Shown piece after piece: positions 17,775 to 26,233 of a stretch of 64,000 nt of DNA (position 1 is the first letter of the stretch; each line of letters begins with the position of its first letter). The stretch spans positions 1,798,001 to 1,862,000 of the forward strand of contig NZ_CP076547.1 of NCBI RefSeq assembly GCF_018889995.1. The letters run 5' to 3'. Under the pieces are notes generated by a model. That model was not told the origin of the DNA, did not search any database, and saw nothing but the letters and a program-made list of their open reading frames with translations. The stretch is from Subtercola sp. PAMC28395. GTDB taxonomy: Bacteria; Actinomycetota; Actinomycetes; Actinomycetales; Microbacteriaceae. Both the position numbers and the translations under genes were made by a program.

Positions 17775-18818
17775 CTACTCGGCCACCCGAGACTGGCCGA
17801 GTTCTGCTCGGATGATGTCAGCTCCTGCAGCGAGAGCGACCATCTTGTCTCGTGCAACCTGTCGGGGCAACGGCGCCATGCCGCAGTTCGTGCTCGGGTA
17901 CAGCTTGTCGGCATCGACGAACTCGAGCGCGCTCCGAAGCGTGGCGGCCACTTCTTCAGGGGTCTCGGTCGTATTGCTGGCGACGTCGATGGCGCCGAGC
18001 ATGACCTTCTTGCCCCGGATGATCTCGATCAACTCGAGCGGAACGTGAGAGTGCTGGCACTCCAACGAGACGATGTCGATGGTCGACTTCTGTAGCAGCG
18101 GGAACGATTCCTCGTACTGGCGCCATTCAGACCCGAGCGTCGCCTTCCAGTCGGTGTTGGCCTTGATGCCATAGCCGTAGCAGATGTGCACGGCGGTTTC
18201 ACTGCTGAGGCCTTCGGCAGCCCGCTCCAGAGCCGCCACCCCCCAATCCTTCATTTCGTCGAAGAAGACGTTGAACGAGGGCTCGTCGAACTGGATGATG
18301 TCCACCCCTGCCGCGACGAGTTCTTTCGCTTCTTCGTTGAGAATCTTCGCGAACTCCCAGGCGAGCTTCTCGCGACTCTTGTAGTGACCGTCGTAGAGCG
18401 TGTCGATCATCGTCATGGGGCCAGGGAGGGCCCATTTGATGGGTTGATCGGTTTGCTGGCGCAAGAACTTCGCGTCTTCGACGAAAACGGGCCGCTCGCG
18501 GGTCACCGCACCGACGACGGTCGGCACGCTCGCGTCGTAACGATCGCGGATGCGGACCGTCTCGCGGTTTTCGAAGTCGACACCGCTGAGGTGTTCGATG
18601 AACGTGGTGACGAAATGCTGGCGAGTCTGTTCGCCGTCGCTCACGATGTCGATGCCGCTCAGAAGCTGTTCATGGGTCGCCAGGCCGAGCGCATCCTTCT
18701 TGGCCTCGATCAATTCCTCGCCGTGCAACTTCCAGGGCGACCAGAGTTTCTCCGGCTGTGCGAGCCAGGAGGGTTTGGGCAGACTTCCGACGATCGAGGT
18801 CGGTAACAGACGGTTCAT
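17775..18818 (-). CDS. mesD: Folate-independent methionine synthase MesD (core-MetE type)
   Basis: This 347-residue protein matches only the C-terminal catalytic half of MetE: PTSIVGSLPKPSWL at the start, IVSDGEQTRQHF, VDIIQFDEPSFN, and CQHSHVP and STNCGMAPLPR for the zinc-binding region near the end. It lacks the folate-binding N-terminal half of MetE. The preceding gene, with which it shares ATGA, encodes a DUF1852 protein. That pair is the signature of the MesD-MesX system, described as a folate-independent methionine synthase needing MesX. The methyl donor remains unsettled as far as I know. The ATG at 18818 is chosen from the overlap and family start. Confidence 0.88.
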   Translation of the reverse strand: MNRLLPTSIVGSLPKPSWLAQPEKLWSPWKLHGEELIEAKKDALGLATHEQLLSGIDIVSDGEQTRQHFVTTFIEHLSGVDFENRETVRIRDRYDASVPTVVGAVTRERPVFVEDAKFLRQQTDQPIKWALPGPMTMIDTLYDGHYKSREKLAWEFAKILNEEAKELVAAGVDIIQFDEPSFNVFFDEMKDWGVAALERAAEGLSSETAVHICYGYGIKANTDWKATLGSEWRQYEESFPLLQKSTIDIVSLECQHSHVPLELIEIIRGKKVMLGAIDVASNTTETPEEVAATLRSALEFVDADKLYPSTNCGMAPLPRQVARDKMVALAAGADIIRAELGQSRVAE

Positions 18819-19831
18819 GCTGCCTGAATCTCCGCGACTCGTCGGGCTTGTGGGGGGTAGCTCGCAGCCCACCGCTCGAGCACATCGTGGAACGGAATCA
18901 TGAAGTGCTCTTCGGCAAGCTTGCCTTGCGTGATCGCCAGCTGGCTGCGCTCTTCGCGGTCGTAGGCTACGGGAACCGGCGAATAGTCTGGGTTCTCCAG
19001 TTTCGGTCGATAGATCTCTGGGGCCGGTGAATGGGCGTTGTAGATCTCTGGGCGATAGATCTTCTGGAACGCTTCCATAGTGCTGATGGTGCCGATGAGC
19101 TCCAGGTCGGAATAGTCGTTCGTGAGATCGCCGACGAAGTAGAACGCGAAGGGCGCCACGCTGCCTGGAGGCATGAAATACCGAACCTGAAGCCCCATCT
19201 TCGCGAAGTAGTGGTCGGTCAACGAGAGTGCATCCTGGTGATATTCGACGCCCAGCACAGGGTGGTGATTGCCAGTGCGACGATACGTTTCTTTGCTCGA
19301 CACGCTGATGCAGATCACGGGCGGCTTCTCGAAGTGCTCGGCATAGGCATCAGAGTCGAGGAAATGTCTGAACAGCTTGCCGTGCAGGTCTCCGAAATCC
19401 TGTGGCACAGGGAGTGCAGATCCACTCGCACTGTGCCGCGGCAACAGCACGCTGAAATCGTAATCGCGAACGTACGACGAGAAGTTGTTTCCGACTATGC
19501 CGTGAACACGCTCACCGGTTCGATGGTCGACGATGCGGGTATCCAGGATCTCGATCAGCGGGAATGCTTCATGAGCGACGTCTGATGGGAGGTGCAGGTC
19601 GATGGAGACGATCTCAAGCTCGACCGAGTAGCGATCCCGGTTGGGATTGTCGAAGTGCGCGAGGTCGTTGAAGCGGTTGTCGATCATCCCCAAGGTGTAG
19701 CGAAGATTCTGTTGACGATCGTCGCCTCGTGCGAGGTTAGCGAAGTTCGTCGTGCTTCGGGAGCCATTCGACGGGGAATAATCTTCGTCGAAGCGCGTGG
19801 TGGTGATATCAAACGTGAGTTCGTTCGTCAT
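18815..19831 (-). CDS. mesX: DUF1852 protein MesX, partner of MesD
   Basis: This 338-residue protein is a DUF1852 member: FDEDYSPSNGSRSTTNFANL near the N-terminus, LRYTLGMIDNRFNDLAHFDN, YSVELEIVSIDLHLP and VEYHQDALSLTDHYFAKMGL. DUF1852 proteins are encoded next to core-MetE proteins and are needed for their methionine synthase activity; the chemistry they provide is not established. The ATG at 19831 matches the family N-terminus, whereas an in-frame extension to 19915 does not. The stop overlaps the mesD start. A LysR-type gene precedes it on the same strand with an intervening dyad, so control by that regulator is likely. Confidence 0.88.
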   Translation of the reverse strand: MTNELTFDITTTRFDEDYSPSNGSRSTTNFANLARGDDRQQNLRYTLGMIDNRFNDLAHFDNPNRDRYSVELEIVSIDLHLPSDVAHEAFPLIEILDTRIVDHRTGERVHGIVGNNFSSYVRDYDFSVLLPRHSASGSALPVPQDFGDLHGKLFRHFLDSDAYAEHFEKPPVICISVSSKETYRRTGNHHPVLGVEYHQDALSLTDHYFAKMGLQVRYFMPPGSVAPFAFYFVGDLTNDYSDLELIGTISTMEAFQKIYRPEIYNAHSPAPEIYRPKLENPDYSPVPVAYDREERSQLAITQGKLAEEHFMIPFHDVLERWAASYPPQARRVAEIQAA

Positions 19832-19913
19832 GTGATCCGATGCCTTGTCTGAGAGATTCAAGATTAGGCACGATCGGCGGCCATAGCACCATCGAGATGA
19901 AGGATGCGCTGGC

Positions 19914-19928
19914 ATAGGCGTTGCCTAT
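19914..19928. promoter_or_regulatory. T-N11-A dyad upstream of mesX
   Basis: ATAGGCGTTGCCTAT is a perfect 6-3-6 dyad with the T-N11-A form of LysR-type binding sites, and 19911-19931 extends it to 9-3-9. It overlaps the stop codon of the LysR gene and lies 83 bp before the mesX start, a suitable activator position. The matching dyad at the LysR gene start supports a real operator. Confidence 0.6.
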
Positions 19929-20884
19929 GCCAGCAGTTCGACCCCGAAATCTCTGACGACATCGCGCAGCTGGGCGACGAAACCCCGTGCTTGATCTGTG
20001 AGTGGCACGGAGGTGTGCCCGATCCAGCCGATCTCGATGCGCTCGTCGACGTCGAGTGGCACAGCGGTGATCGACGGGTCGAGGTCGTCGGAGATGATGC
20101 CGGTGGAGATGGTGTAACCGCCGAGACCGATCATGAGATTGAAGATGGTGGCCCGGTCGCTCACCCTGATGTTCTGCTTCGACGAAAGGGTCGAGAGTAT
20201 CTCTTCGGCGAAGTAGAACGAGTTGTTGGCCCCTTGGTCGAAGGTGAGCCGGGGCAGGTTTTCGAGGTCGGCGAGGGTGGCACGCTCGCGGTTGGCGAGC
20301 GGGTTCGTGCGCGCGACGAAGATATGCGGGGCGGCGAGGAACAGCGGATTGAAGGTGAGGCCCGATTCCCGGAGCAGTTTGTTGATGACGTTTCGGTTGA
20401 AGTCGTTGCGGTAGAGAACGCCGAGCTCGCTTCGGAGTGTGCGCACGTCTTCGATGATGTCCCAGGTGCGGGTCTCACGAAGAGTGAATTCGTACTCCGC
20501 CGCGTCTGAGGCGTTCACCATCCGCACGAAAGCGTCGACGACGAAGGAGTAGTGCTGTGCAGAGACGGCGAGGAGCCGGCGGGAACGCGGGCGCCCGAGG
20601 TAGCGCTGCTCGAGGAGCTCTGCCTGCTCGACGACCTGGCGAGCGTAGCCAAGGAACTCTGCGCCGTCTTCGGTAAGGGTGACCCCGCGTGCGGAGCGGG
20701 TGAAGAGGGTGCGACCGACGCGTGTCTCGAGGTCTTTCATTGCGGCGGACATGGTCGGCTGCGACACGAAGCTCAGGTCGGCGGCTGCGCTGATGGAGCC
20801 TTCTACGGCAACCTCGACGAAATACTTGAGCTGCAGCAGAGTGATGCCACTCGTTGTTCCGACGCCGCTGCGTGCCATAGCCAC
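19925..20884 (-). CDS. LysR-family transcriptional regulator next to mesXD
   Basis: This 319-residue protein has an N-terminal winged helix (residues about 15-75, LQLKYFVEVAVEGSISAAAD and VSQPTMSAAMKDLE) and a LysR substrate-binding domain (about 105-310). It stands directly upstream of mesX-mesD on the same strand with a 93-bp gap, so it probably controls methionine synthesis, possibly sensing homocysteine or another sulfur metabolite as MetR does; that is inference. Similar ATAGsC dyads occur at its own start and before mesX. A GTG at 20884 or ATG at 20878 can serve as start; both lie inside the upstream dyad. Confidence 0.88.
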   Translation of the reverse strand: MAMARSGVGTTSGITLLQLKYFVEVAVEGSISAAADLSFVSQPTMSAAMKDLETRVGRTLFTRSARGVTLTEDGAEFLGYARQVVEQAELLEQRYLGRPRSRRLLAVSAQHYSFVVDAFVRMVNASDAAEYEFTLRETRTWDIIEDVRTLRSELGVLYRNDFNRNVINKLLRESGLTFNPLFLAAPHIFVARTNPLANRERATLADLENLPRLTFDQGANNSFYFAEEILSTLSSKQNIRVSDRATIFNLMIGLGGYTISTGIISDDLDPSITAVPLDVDERIEIGWIGHTSVPLTDQARGFVAQLRDVVRDFGVELLA

Positions 20885-20927
20885 AGGCTATCGCAGTGCA
20901 CGTCACGGGCGAGTCGGCTATCGCCTA
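20877..20927. promoter_or_regulatory. LysR autoregulatory site cluster
   Basis: ATAGCCACAGGCTAT (20877-20891) is a second perfect T-N11-A dyad, covering the LysR start codon. A half-site pair GGCTATCGCCTA follows at 20916-20927. The ATAGsC/GsCTAT arms match the site upstream of mesX, as expected if LysR represses itself and controls mesXD. Confidence 0.55.
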
Positions 20928-20963
20928 GAACGTGGGGAATGCCCTGCGTTTCGCGGAGGTGGA

Positions 20964-21929
20964 CTACGCGACGAAGTCGATTCCCCAGGAGCTGACCCAG
21001 CTGTCGCCGGGTGCGATCAAGCGCAGGCTCTCGCCCGAGTTGAGGGCGTCGGGTGGCGCGGTGGTCGGCTCGACCGTCACGGCCCAGCCGGGGCCGGCCT
21101 TCGTCGGGAAGACAGACGTTGTGAAGACCTGGGCCTGGCTGTAGTTCTCGTCGCCCCAGAGTTCGATGCGGCGGCCATCGGGTGCGGCGATGGTGTGCCG
21201 GTATCGCTGGTCTGTGTCGGGGGTCAGATCGAGGTAGGCCGTGTCGAGGTCGAGGTCACCCACCACTGCTCCCTGCGAGAGGTCGTACGGCGTGCCCGCG
21301 ACAGGAGCCGTTCCGGTTGGGTTCAGCCGGTCATCCACCGTGACCCGCAAAGCCGCGAGCACGGTCACCGTGAGCTGCTCTGTGGGCACGTCTCCGATGC
21401 GAAAGTACGGGTGGGCTCCGATGGCGACCGGGGCGTCACGCTCGCCGACGTTGGTGATCGCGTGAGTGATGGTCAGCACCGATTCTGCCGCGCCGGCTGC
21501 AATGGATGCTGAACCGACGGTGAACGTGGTGTCGACCGTGAGCTCGAAGGGGTAGGCCTCCACCGGGCCGATCACACCGCGCAGCGTGATCGATGAGTCG
21601 CTCTGACGTACGACGGAATGCACGGTGTCGAAGAGGAACCCGTGCAGTGCGTTGCCGCGGTCGGGTTCGGTGATCGGCAGCTGGCGCTCGACACCGCCGT
21701 CGTTCCAGCGGCCGTCGCGCACCCGATTCGGCCAGGGAACGAGCATCCAGCCGGCGCAGAACGTCGGGTAGACGCTGGCGTCGAACCCCTCGATCAGTGA
21801 CACGCCGTCGATCTCGAGAACGCGAAGCATGGCGCCGAGTTCAGTGACGACCGCCACGATACGACCGCCCTCACTTCGGAGTTCGAACTGCTGGCCCGTG
21901 GGGTGGGTCTGGTCTGAGAGTGCGTTCAC
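20964..21929 (-). CDS. Aldose 1-epimerase-family protein
   Basis: This 321-residue protein belongs to the galactose mutarotase-like family: FCAGWMLVPWPNRVRDGRW near residue 60, ALHGFLFD carrying one catalytic-position His, and GAHPYFRIGD carrying the other. A Glu in WAVTVEPTTAPPDALN matches the catalytic base region. The family interconverts alpha and beta anomers of aldoses. The GTG at 21929 is preferred because AAGGA lies six bases upstream and the family fold starts soon after. It sits downstream of a GntR/FCD regulator and an aldo/keto reductase on the same strand, pointing to sugar metabolism. The actual sugar is not known. Confidence 0.85.
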   Translation of the reverse strand: MNALSDQTHPTGQQFELRSEGGRIVAVVTELGAMLRVLEIDGVSLIEGFDASVYPTFCAGWMLVPWPNRVRDGRWNDGGVERQLPITEPDRGNALHGFLFDTVHSVVRQSDSSITLRGVIGPVEAYPFELTVDTTFTVGSASIAAGAAESVLTITHAITNVGERDAPVAIGAHPYFRIGDVPTEQLTVTVLAALRVTVDDRLNPTGTAPVAGTPYDLSQGAVVGDLDLDTAYLDLTPDTDQRYRHTIAAPDGRRIELWGDENYSQAQVFTTSVFPTKAGPGWAVTVEPTTAPPDALNSGESLRLIAPGDSWVSSWGIDFVA

Positions 21930-21968
21930 CGGGTTTCCTTTTCTTCGAGCTGGCATGGTGTGCGGGGC

Positions 21969-22625
21969 TCAACTGAACTCAGCGAGCGTCGTGTCGGCGA
22001 TCTCGGTCGCCAGACGCTCAGCAAGAGCGGCGTCGCGGGAGGCGATCGCTCGCGCCAGGCGAGTGTGCAGCGCGATACCGAGCGGCGTCGTGTCGATGAC
22101 GAGCGGTTGCTTCGCGTCATCACGGGTGCGAAGCGCTGCGGTGACGACCAAGGCGAATTGGGCGATCACCTGGTTGCCGCTGCCCTCGAGCAGCAGCCGG
22201 TGGAACGCGGTGTCGGCCTCCAGAAACGCTTCGCCGTCGTTGGACTCGGCCGCGGCGGCCAATCGGTCGCTCAGATCAACCAATCCGCGAGCTGCCTCGT
22301 CGCTCGCGTGCAGTGCCGCGAGGCGCGCGGCGGTGGCTTCGACGCCGCGCCGAACCTGCAGCAGTTCGATCATCTGCTGCCGATAGTGTGATGACGCCCG
22401 CCAGCGGATGACCGCCGGGTTGAGCAGCGCCCAGGATCGTGCGTTGTTGACCTGCGTGCCCACTTTGGATCGAGCGCGAACCAACCCCAGGGCTCCCAGG
22501 GATCGCAGGGTCTCCCTCACCACGGTGCGCGAGACGCCGAATCGCTCGCGCACCGACTCGACGTTGAGAATGTCGTCTTCAGCGAGAATGCCAGCGACGA
22601 TCTCCGAGCCCAGTACATCGAGCAC
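21969..22625 (-). CDS. GntR-family regulator with FCD domain
   Basis: This protein of about 218 residues has a GntR winged helix (VESVRERFGVSRTVVRETLR) and an all-helical FCD ligand domain with the metal-binding pattern spread over DTAFHRLL and LHTRLARAI. FCD regulators respond to organic or sugar acids and usually repress an adjacent operon, here probably the reductase-epimerase cluster. The listed start is a GTG. Family homology appears to begin a few residues earlier (SLHAT), but no standard start codon lies upstream in that frame, so the true start is uncertain. Confidence 0.82.
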   Translation of the reverse strand: MLDVLGSEIVAGILAEDDILNVESVRERFGVSRTVVRETLRSLGALGLVRARSKVGTQVNNARSWALLNPAVIRWRASSHYRQQMIELLQVRRGVEATAARLAALHASDEAARGLVDLSDRLAAAAESNDGEAFLEADTAFHRLLLEGSGNQVIAQFALVVTAALRTRDDAKQPLVIDTTPLGIALHTRLARAIASRDAALAERLATEIADTTLAEFS

Positions 22626-22690
22626 GGTTGCGTGCAGCGACGATTTCGGCGCGGCGGCATCGGGCCCGCCGGGTTCGCCCGAAACCGCGT

Positions 22691-23191
22691 TCAGCTCGCT
22701 ACCTGTGGCGCCGGCTCCAAGCCAAGGAACAGCGTCAGCGCGTCGACGATGAAGGCATGGTCAAGGTCATGTCGCAGGCCCGAGACCGCGATCGTGCCGA
22801 CCAGGCCCGCCCCGGTCACGACGATCGGGAACCCGCCACCGCTGCCGGAGTACCGTTTCGGGTCCATCCACGGGGCGTCTTCGAGTGCGAAGGGCGGGTC
22901 AAGGACCGGGAACCGGAGCCCCACGGCGTAGCTGCTCGCCGCCCACTCGCGCACCGTGGCCTTCTTGCGCTCGATCCAGTGGGCGTTGTGGGCGGAGGTT
23001 CCCGGCAGCGCTGTGTAGAAGAGACGTTGCTCGCCTCGAGCGATGTCGATGACGATCGCGTGGCCGCGACTGACCGCGAGCTCGCGCATGAGCAAACCGA
23101 GCCGAAAAGCGTCGTCGTCGGTGAACGCGGGGAACACCAAGAGCTTCTCGTCGGCCTCGACCTGGGCGATGACCTCAGCTGCGGATTTCAT
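22691..23191 (-). CDS. UPF0303/heme-degrading-domain protein
   Basis: This 166-residue protein is a UPF0303 (GlcG/HbpS-like fold) member: AFRLGLLMRELA, VIDIARGEQRLFY, NAHWIERKKATV and YSGSGGGFPIVV. Databases label the family as heme-degrading-domain proteins, but the function of UPF0303 members is not firmly known. The ATG at 23191 overlaps the stop of the aldo/keto reductase gene (ATGA), so the two are co-translated. It may act on or protect a metabolite of the same operon; this is inference. Upstream in-frame sequence is antisense to nothing useful and was not included. Confidence 0.8.
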   Translation of the reverse strand: MKSAAEVIAQVEADEKLLVFPAFTDDDAFRLGLLMRELAVSRGHAIVIDIARGEQRLFYTALPGTSAHNAHWIERKKATVREWAASSYAVGLRFPVLDPPFALEDAPWMDPKRYSGSGGGFPIVVTGAGLVGTIAVSGLRHDLDHAFIVDALTLFLGLEPAPQVAS

Positions 23192-24015
23192 CGGTTCGGG
23201 ATGTCGAACGTCTCGATGTCCTCGCCGGTGCGCAAGCCCTCTTCGAGGGTCTCGATCGCGGTGAGGTCTGATTCCGTCAGCTCGATGGCGTCGACGCGGA
23301 GGTTTTCGGTGAGTCGGTCGACGGATGCCGACTTGGGCAGCACGACCCGGCCGCGGTCGAGGTGCCACTTCATGATCACCTGGGCAGGGCTGGCCCCCAC
23401 TCGCTCGGCGATCTCGACGATGATCGGGGCGGTGAGGTCGGCTCCGCGGCCCAGTGGGCTGTAGGCCTCGACGGCGATCCCGTGCGTGCGGGTGAGGGCA
23501 TCGAGCTCGGCCTGCTGGTAGGTCGGGTGCACCTCGATCTGGTGCACCGCGGGAATCACGTCGGCTCCGGCGAGCAGCCGGTCGAGGTACGGGAACTTGA
23601 AGTTCGAGACGCCGATCGCACGCACGGCGCCCTCCGCGTAGAGCTTCTCGAGCGCCTTCCACGTCTCTGCATACAACCGCTTCTGGGGAACCGGGAAGTG
23701 GATCAGGTACAGGTCGATGTAGTCGAGACCCAGCTTCTTGCGGCTGGTCTCGTAGGCGGCGAGAGCCTTCTCGTAGCCCTGGTCGGCATTCCACAGCTTC
23801 GTGGTGACGAAGATCTCGTCACGAGGGATGCCCGAGCTGATCACTCCGCTGCCGACGCCCTCCTCGTTCTGGTAGCCGGCCGCGGTGTCGATGTGGCGAT
23901 AGCCGACGGCGAGGGCTGCTTCGGTCATCCGCTGCGCGTCGGCCGGCGGAATCTGGAAGACGCCATACCCGATCTGGGGGATCGTCACGCCGTTGTTGAG
24001 GGTGATTGCACTCAT
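23188..24015 (-). CDS. Aldo/keto reductase (2,5-diketo-D-gluconate reductase-like)
   Basis: This 275-residue protein has the AKR barrel with the full tetrad: Asp and Tyr in YRHIDTAAGYQNEE, Lys in VTTKLWN and His in YLIHFPVP. The cofactor region near the C-terminus (VLPKSASVDRLTENL) fits NADPH binding. The closest functional type is DkgA-like reductases, acting on keto sugars or small aldehydes; the substrate is not proven. The ATG at 24015 has GGAGG upstream and begins the canonical ITLNNGVTIPQIGYGV. It heads the minus-strand operon with UPF0303, the FCD regulator and the epimerase gene. Confidence 0.92.
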   Translation of the reverse strand: MSAITLNNGVTIPQIGYGVFQIPPADAQRMTEAALAVGYRHIDTAAGYQNEEGVGSGVISSGIPRDEIFVTTKLWNADQGYEKALAAYETSRKKLGLDYIDLYLIHFPVPQKRLYAETWKALEKLYAEGAVRAIGVSNFKFPYLDRLLAGADVIPAVHQIEVHPTYQQAELDALTRTHGIAVEAYSPLGRGADLTAPIIVEIAERVGASPAQVIMKWHLDRGRVVLPKSASVDRLTENLRVDAIELTESDLTAIETLEEGLRTGEDIETFDIPNR

Positions 24016-24149
24016 GGAGCCTCCGCTATCAGTATTACTAATGCTTGCGGAATCGACTCTAGTCCACCAATCCAGAATCTCGGCTACGCTGCCCGGGAAC
24101 CGACGAGACACTCCAACTCACCGATCGACCACAGAAAGAAGGACGTTCC

Positions 24150-24479
24150 ATGAATCACGTCGTCTCCTACGCCGAGACCACCGAGATCCCGTACCCCGAG
24201 CTCACGGTCTTCGCCTACTCGAGTGGCGACGACTTCGCCAGCGCCTCGATGATCACCGTCGAGGGCTCTCACCCGCGCATTCTCTCGACGCACTCAGGCC
24301 GGGTGTACCTCGTTGTCGAGGGAACGGGGTGGTTCGAGGTCGACGGAACTACGAAAGCGGTCACTGCGAAAGACGTCGTGTTCCTGCCCAAGAACACGCC
24401 GTACTCCTACGGCGGCCAGATGGAACTCTTTCTCGTGCACGCCCCCGGCTACCTGGCTGAGGGCGACGTTCACCTGTAG
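24150..24479 (+). CDS. Small cupin-domain protein
   Basis: This 109-residue protein is a single cupin barrel: RILSTHSGRVYLVVEGTGWF for motif 1 and FLPKNTPYSYGG for motif 2. The metal-binding His set is reduced, so it may bind a ligand rather than act as a dioxygenase. It is divergent from the aldo/keto reductase gene with a 134-bp shared upstream region and could be co-regulated with it. An AGAAAGAAGGA stretch precedes the ATG. Its function is unknown. Confidence 0.75.
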   Translation: MNHVVSYAETTEIPYPELTVFAYSSGDDFASASMITVEGSHPRILSTHSGRVYLVVEGTGWFEVDGTTKAVTAKDVVFLPKNTPYSYGGQMELFLVHAPGYLAEGDVHL

Positions 24480-24568
24480 TCAGCACGGCTCGTCAGAGCC
24501 TGACACCACGTCTTACATCTCGGTCAGGTGCTGCGCCTGTGATCTGCTGACGGAGAGACGGGCTCGCG

Positions 24569-25165
24569 CTACCCCGCACCTACCCACTCGAACGTGCCGT
24601 CGGTGAACCACTGTTCCTTCCAGATGGGTACCCGGTCTTTCACGGCGTCGACCAGTTCGCCGCACGCAGCGAAGGCCTCCGAGCGGTGAGCCGCAGAGAC
24701 CGCACAGGCGAGGGCGATGTCGCCGATGGCCAGGTTGCCGATGCGATGGGCCACGGCGATGCGGGTCCCGGGGTACGCAGCCGCGACGTCGTTTGCGACC
24801 TCGCGCATGACTTCGCCGGCGTTCGGGTGTGCCGAATAGCTGAGGCGTGTGACGGGTTTGCCGTGGTCGTGGTTGCGCACCACTCCGCTGAAGGTCACGA
24901 CGGCCCCTGCTTCGTCACTTGCGACGTTCTCGGCGCACCATTCGACGGTGATGCCGACATCGCTGACGTACGCGAACGCGACCTGGCCCGTGGCGCTGCG
25001 GTCGTCGAGCTCGAAGCCACCGATAGTCTCGCCCGATGCGCTAGCCGCGGCCTCGGCGCCGCTCTTCTCTGAACCGCTGGCACCAGCAATCGACTCACTC
25101 GGCACCGCCCCGGTTGGCCCCACATCGTCGGGCCCGAAGACGTACGAATCAGAATCAGCGGGCAT
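24569..25165 (-). CDS. moaE: Molybdopterin synthase catalytic subunit MoaE, N-terminally extended
   Basis: Residues about 60-198 are a MoaE domain: GAVVTFSGVVRNHDHGK, then AVAHRIGNLAIGDIAL, AAHRSEAFAAC and VKDRVPIWKEQ with the catalytic Lys pair. MoaE with thiocarboxylated MoaD converts cPMP into molybdopterin. About 60 extra residues rich in Ala, Ser, Gly and Glu precede the domain, unlike the usual length near 140-150. The ATG at 25165 overlaps the end of the mog gene; a GTG at 25174 is an alternative. Starts inside the extension would shorten the protein to normal length but were not obvious. Confidence 0.88.
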   Translation of the reverse strand: MPADSDSYVFGPDDVGPTGAVPSESIAGASGSEKSGAEAAASASGETIGGFELDDRSATGQVAFAYVSDVGITVEWCAENVASDEAGAVVTFSGVVRNHDHGKPVTRLSYSAHPNAGEVMREVANDVAAAYPGTRIAVAHRIGNLAIGDIALACAVSAAHRSEAFAACGELVDAVKDRVPIWKEQWFTDGTFEWVGAG

Positions 25166-25634
25166 GGTCTCCACCTCTCAGCTGGTCGATCATGTGGTCG
25201 AGAACCTCGTCGAGCAGCGCCAGACCATCGGCCACACCACCACGCGAGCCGGGCAGGTTCACCACGATCGTCGACCCGGCAACCCCTGCGACCCCGCGCG
25301 ACAACAGGGCGCTCGCGACCTTCAGCGAGCCTCGACGGCGCAGTTCCTCCGAGAACCCCGGTATCTCGTAGTCCAGCAGCGCGCGGGTCTGGTCTGGCGT
25401 GCGGTCTGCAGGGTGGATGCCCGTTCCGCCGCTCGTGACGAGCAGCGTGGGTGCGGCGGCGAGCAGCCGCTGCAGAGCCGGGGTCACCCCGGGGCCGTCG
25501 GCGACGACAAGCGGTGGTGCCGCCGAGCATCCACGCGCCGCTGCCCACGCGGCGATGAGCGGGCCGGTGAGGTCGTCGTAGACCCCAGACGCCGCCCGGG
25601 TCGACACGATGAGGATGGCAACGGTGTCAGTCAC
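25155..25634 (-). CDS. MogA/MoaB-family molybdopterin adenylyltransferase
   Basis: This 159-residue protein has the MoCF-biosynthesis fold with [18 protein letters not shown], the nucleotide- and molybdopterin-binding loop, and [10 protein letters not shown] near the C-terminus. Family members adenylate molybdopterin before molybdate insertion by MoeA. The GTG start overlaps the moaC stop (GTGA) and the end overlaps moaE, so the minus-strand moeA-moaC-mog-moaE run is tightly coupled. Confidence 0.88.
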   Translation of the reverse strand: MTDTVAILIVSTRAASGVYDDLTGPLIAAWAAARGCSAAPPLVVADGPGVTPALQRLLAAAPTLLVTSGGTGIHPADRTPDQTRALLDYEIPGFSEELRRRGSLKVASALLSRGVAGVAGSTIVVNLPGSRGGVADGLALLDEVLDHMIDQLRGGDHAR

Positions 25635-26233
25635 TGCGCGACCGTTCCGGGCTGATGAGCCGTTTCGTGCGTATGAGCCGGTTCTGTCTGGCTCGCCAGA
25701 TCGCGCGGGGCAGCCGATTGACCGTTGACCCCGTCTTCGCGCACCCAGTCGCCGCTCTTGCCGCCGCTCTTGGCGAGCACGGCGATGTCGGTGATGCTGG
25801 CCGTCTTGTCGACGGCCTTGATCATGTCGTAGAGCGTGAGCGCGGCGATCGACGCGGCCGTCAGCGCCTCCATCTCGACGCCGGTCACGCCCGTCGTCTT
25901 GACCATCGACCGGATGATGACCCGATCGTGCTCGGCAGTGAAATCGATCGTCGCACCCGACAGCGGCAGGGGGTGGCAGAGGGGAATGAGGTTCGAGGTC
26001 TGCTTCGCGCCGAGAATGCCGGCGACGCGCGCGGTGGCCAGTGCCTCGCCCTTGGGGAGGTCGCCGGCCAGCAGGAGGGCGATCACGTCGGGCCGGGTGT
26101 TGAGCGTCGCCGTGGCGTGGGCGATACGTTTGGTGACCGCCTTGTCGGTGACGTCGACCATGAGCACCGCTCCGTCGGGCCGAACGTGCGTGAGCCGATC
26201 GCCGTCGACCCCGGGCGTGAGTTCGTCAGTCAT
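25631..26233 (-). CDS. moaC: Cyclic pyranopterin monophosphate synthase MoaC
   Basis: This 200-residue protein carries MoaC motifs: [48 protein letters not shown] and [15 protein letters not shown]. MoaC completes cPMP formation from the product of MoaA. The conserved part ends near residue 165 and an extra tail of about 35 residues rich in polar residues and His follows, so it is somewhat longer than usual. It overlaps moeA at its start and mog at its end. Confidence 0.95.
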   Translation of the reverse strand: MTDELTPGVDGDRLTHVRPDGAVLMVDVTDKAVTKRIAHATATLNTRPDVIALLLAGDLPKGEALATARVAGILGAKQTSNLIPLCHPLPLSGATIDFTAEHDRVIIRSMVKTTGVTGVEMEALTAASIAALTLYDMIKAVDKTASITDIAVLAKSGGKSGDWVREDGVNGQSAAPRDLASQTEPAHTHETAHQPGTVAQ

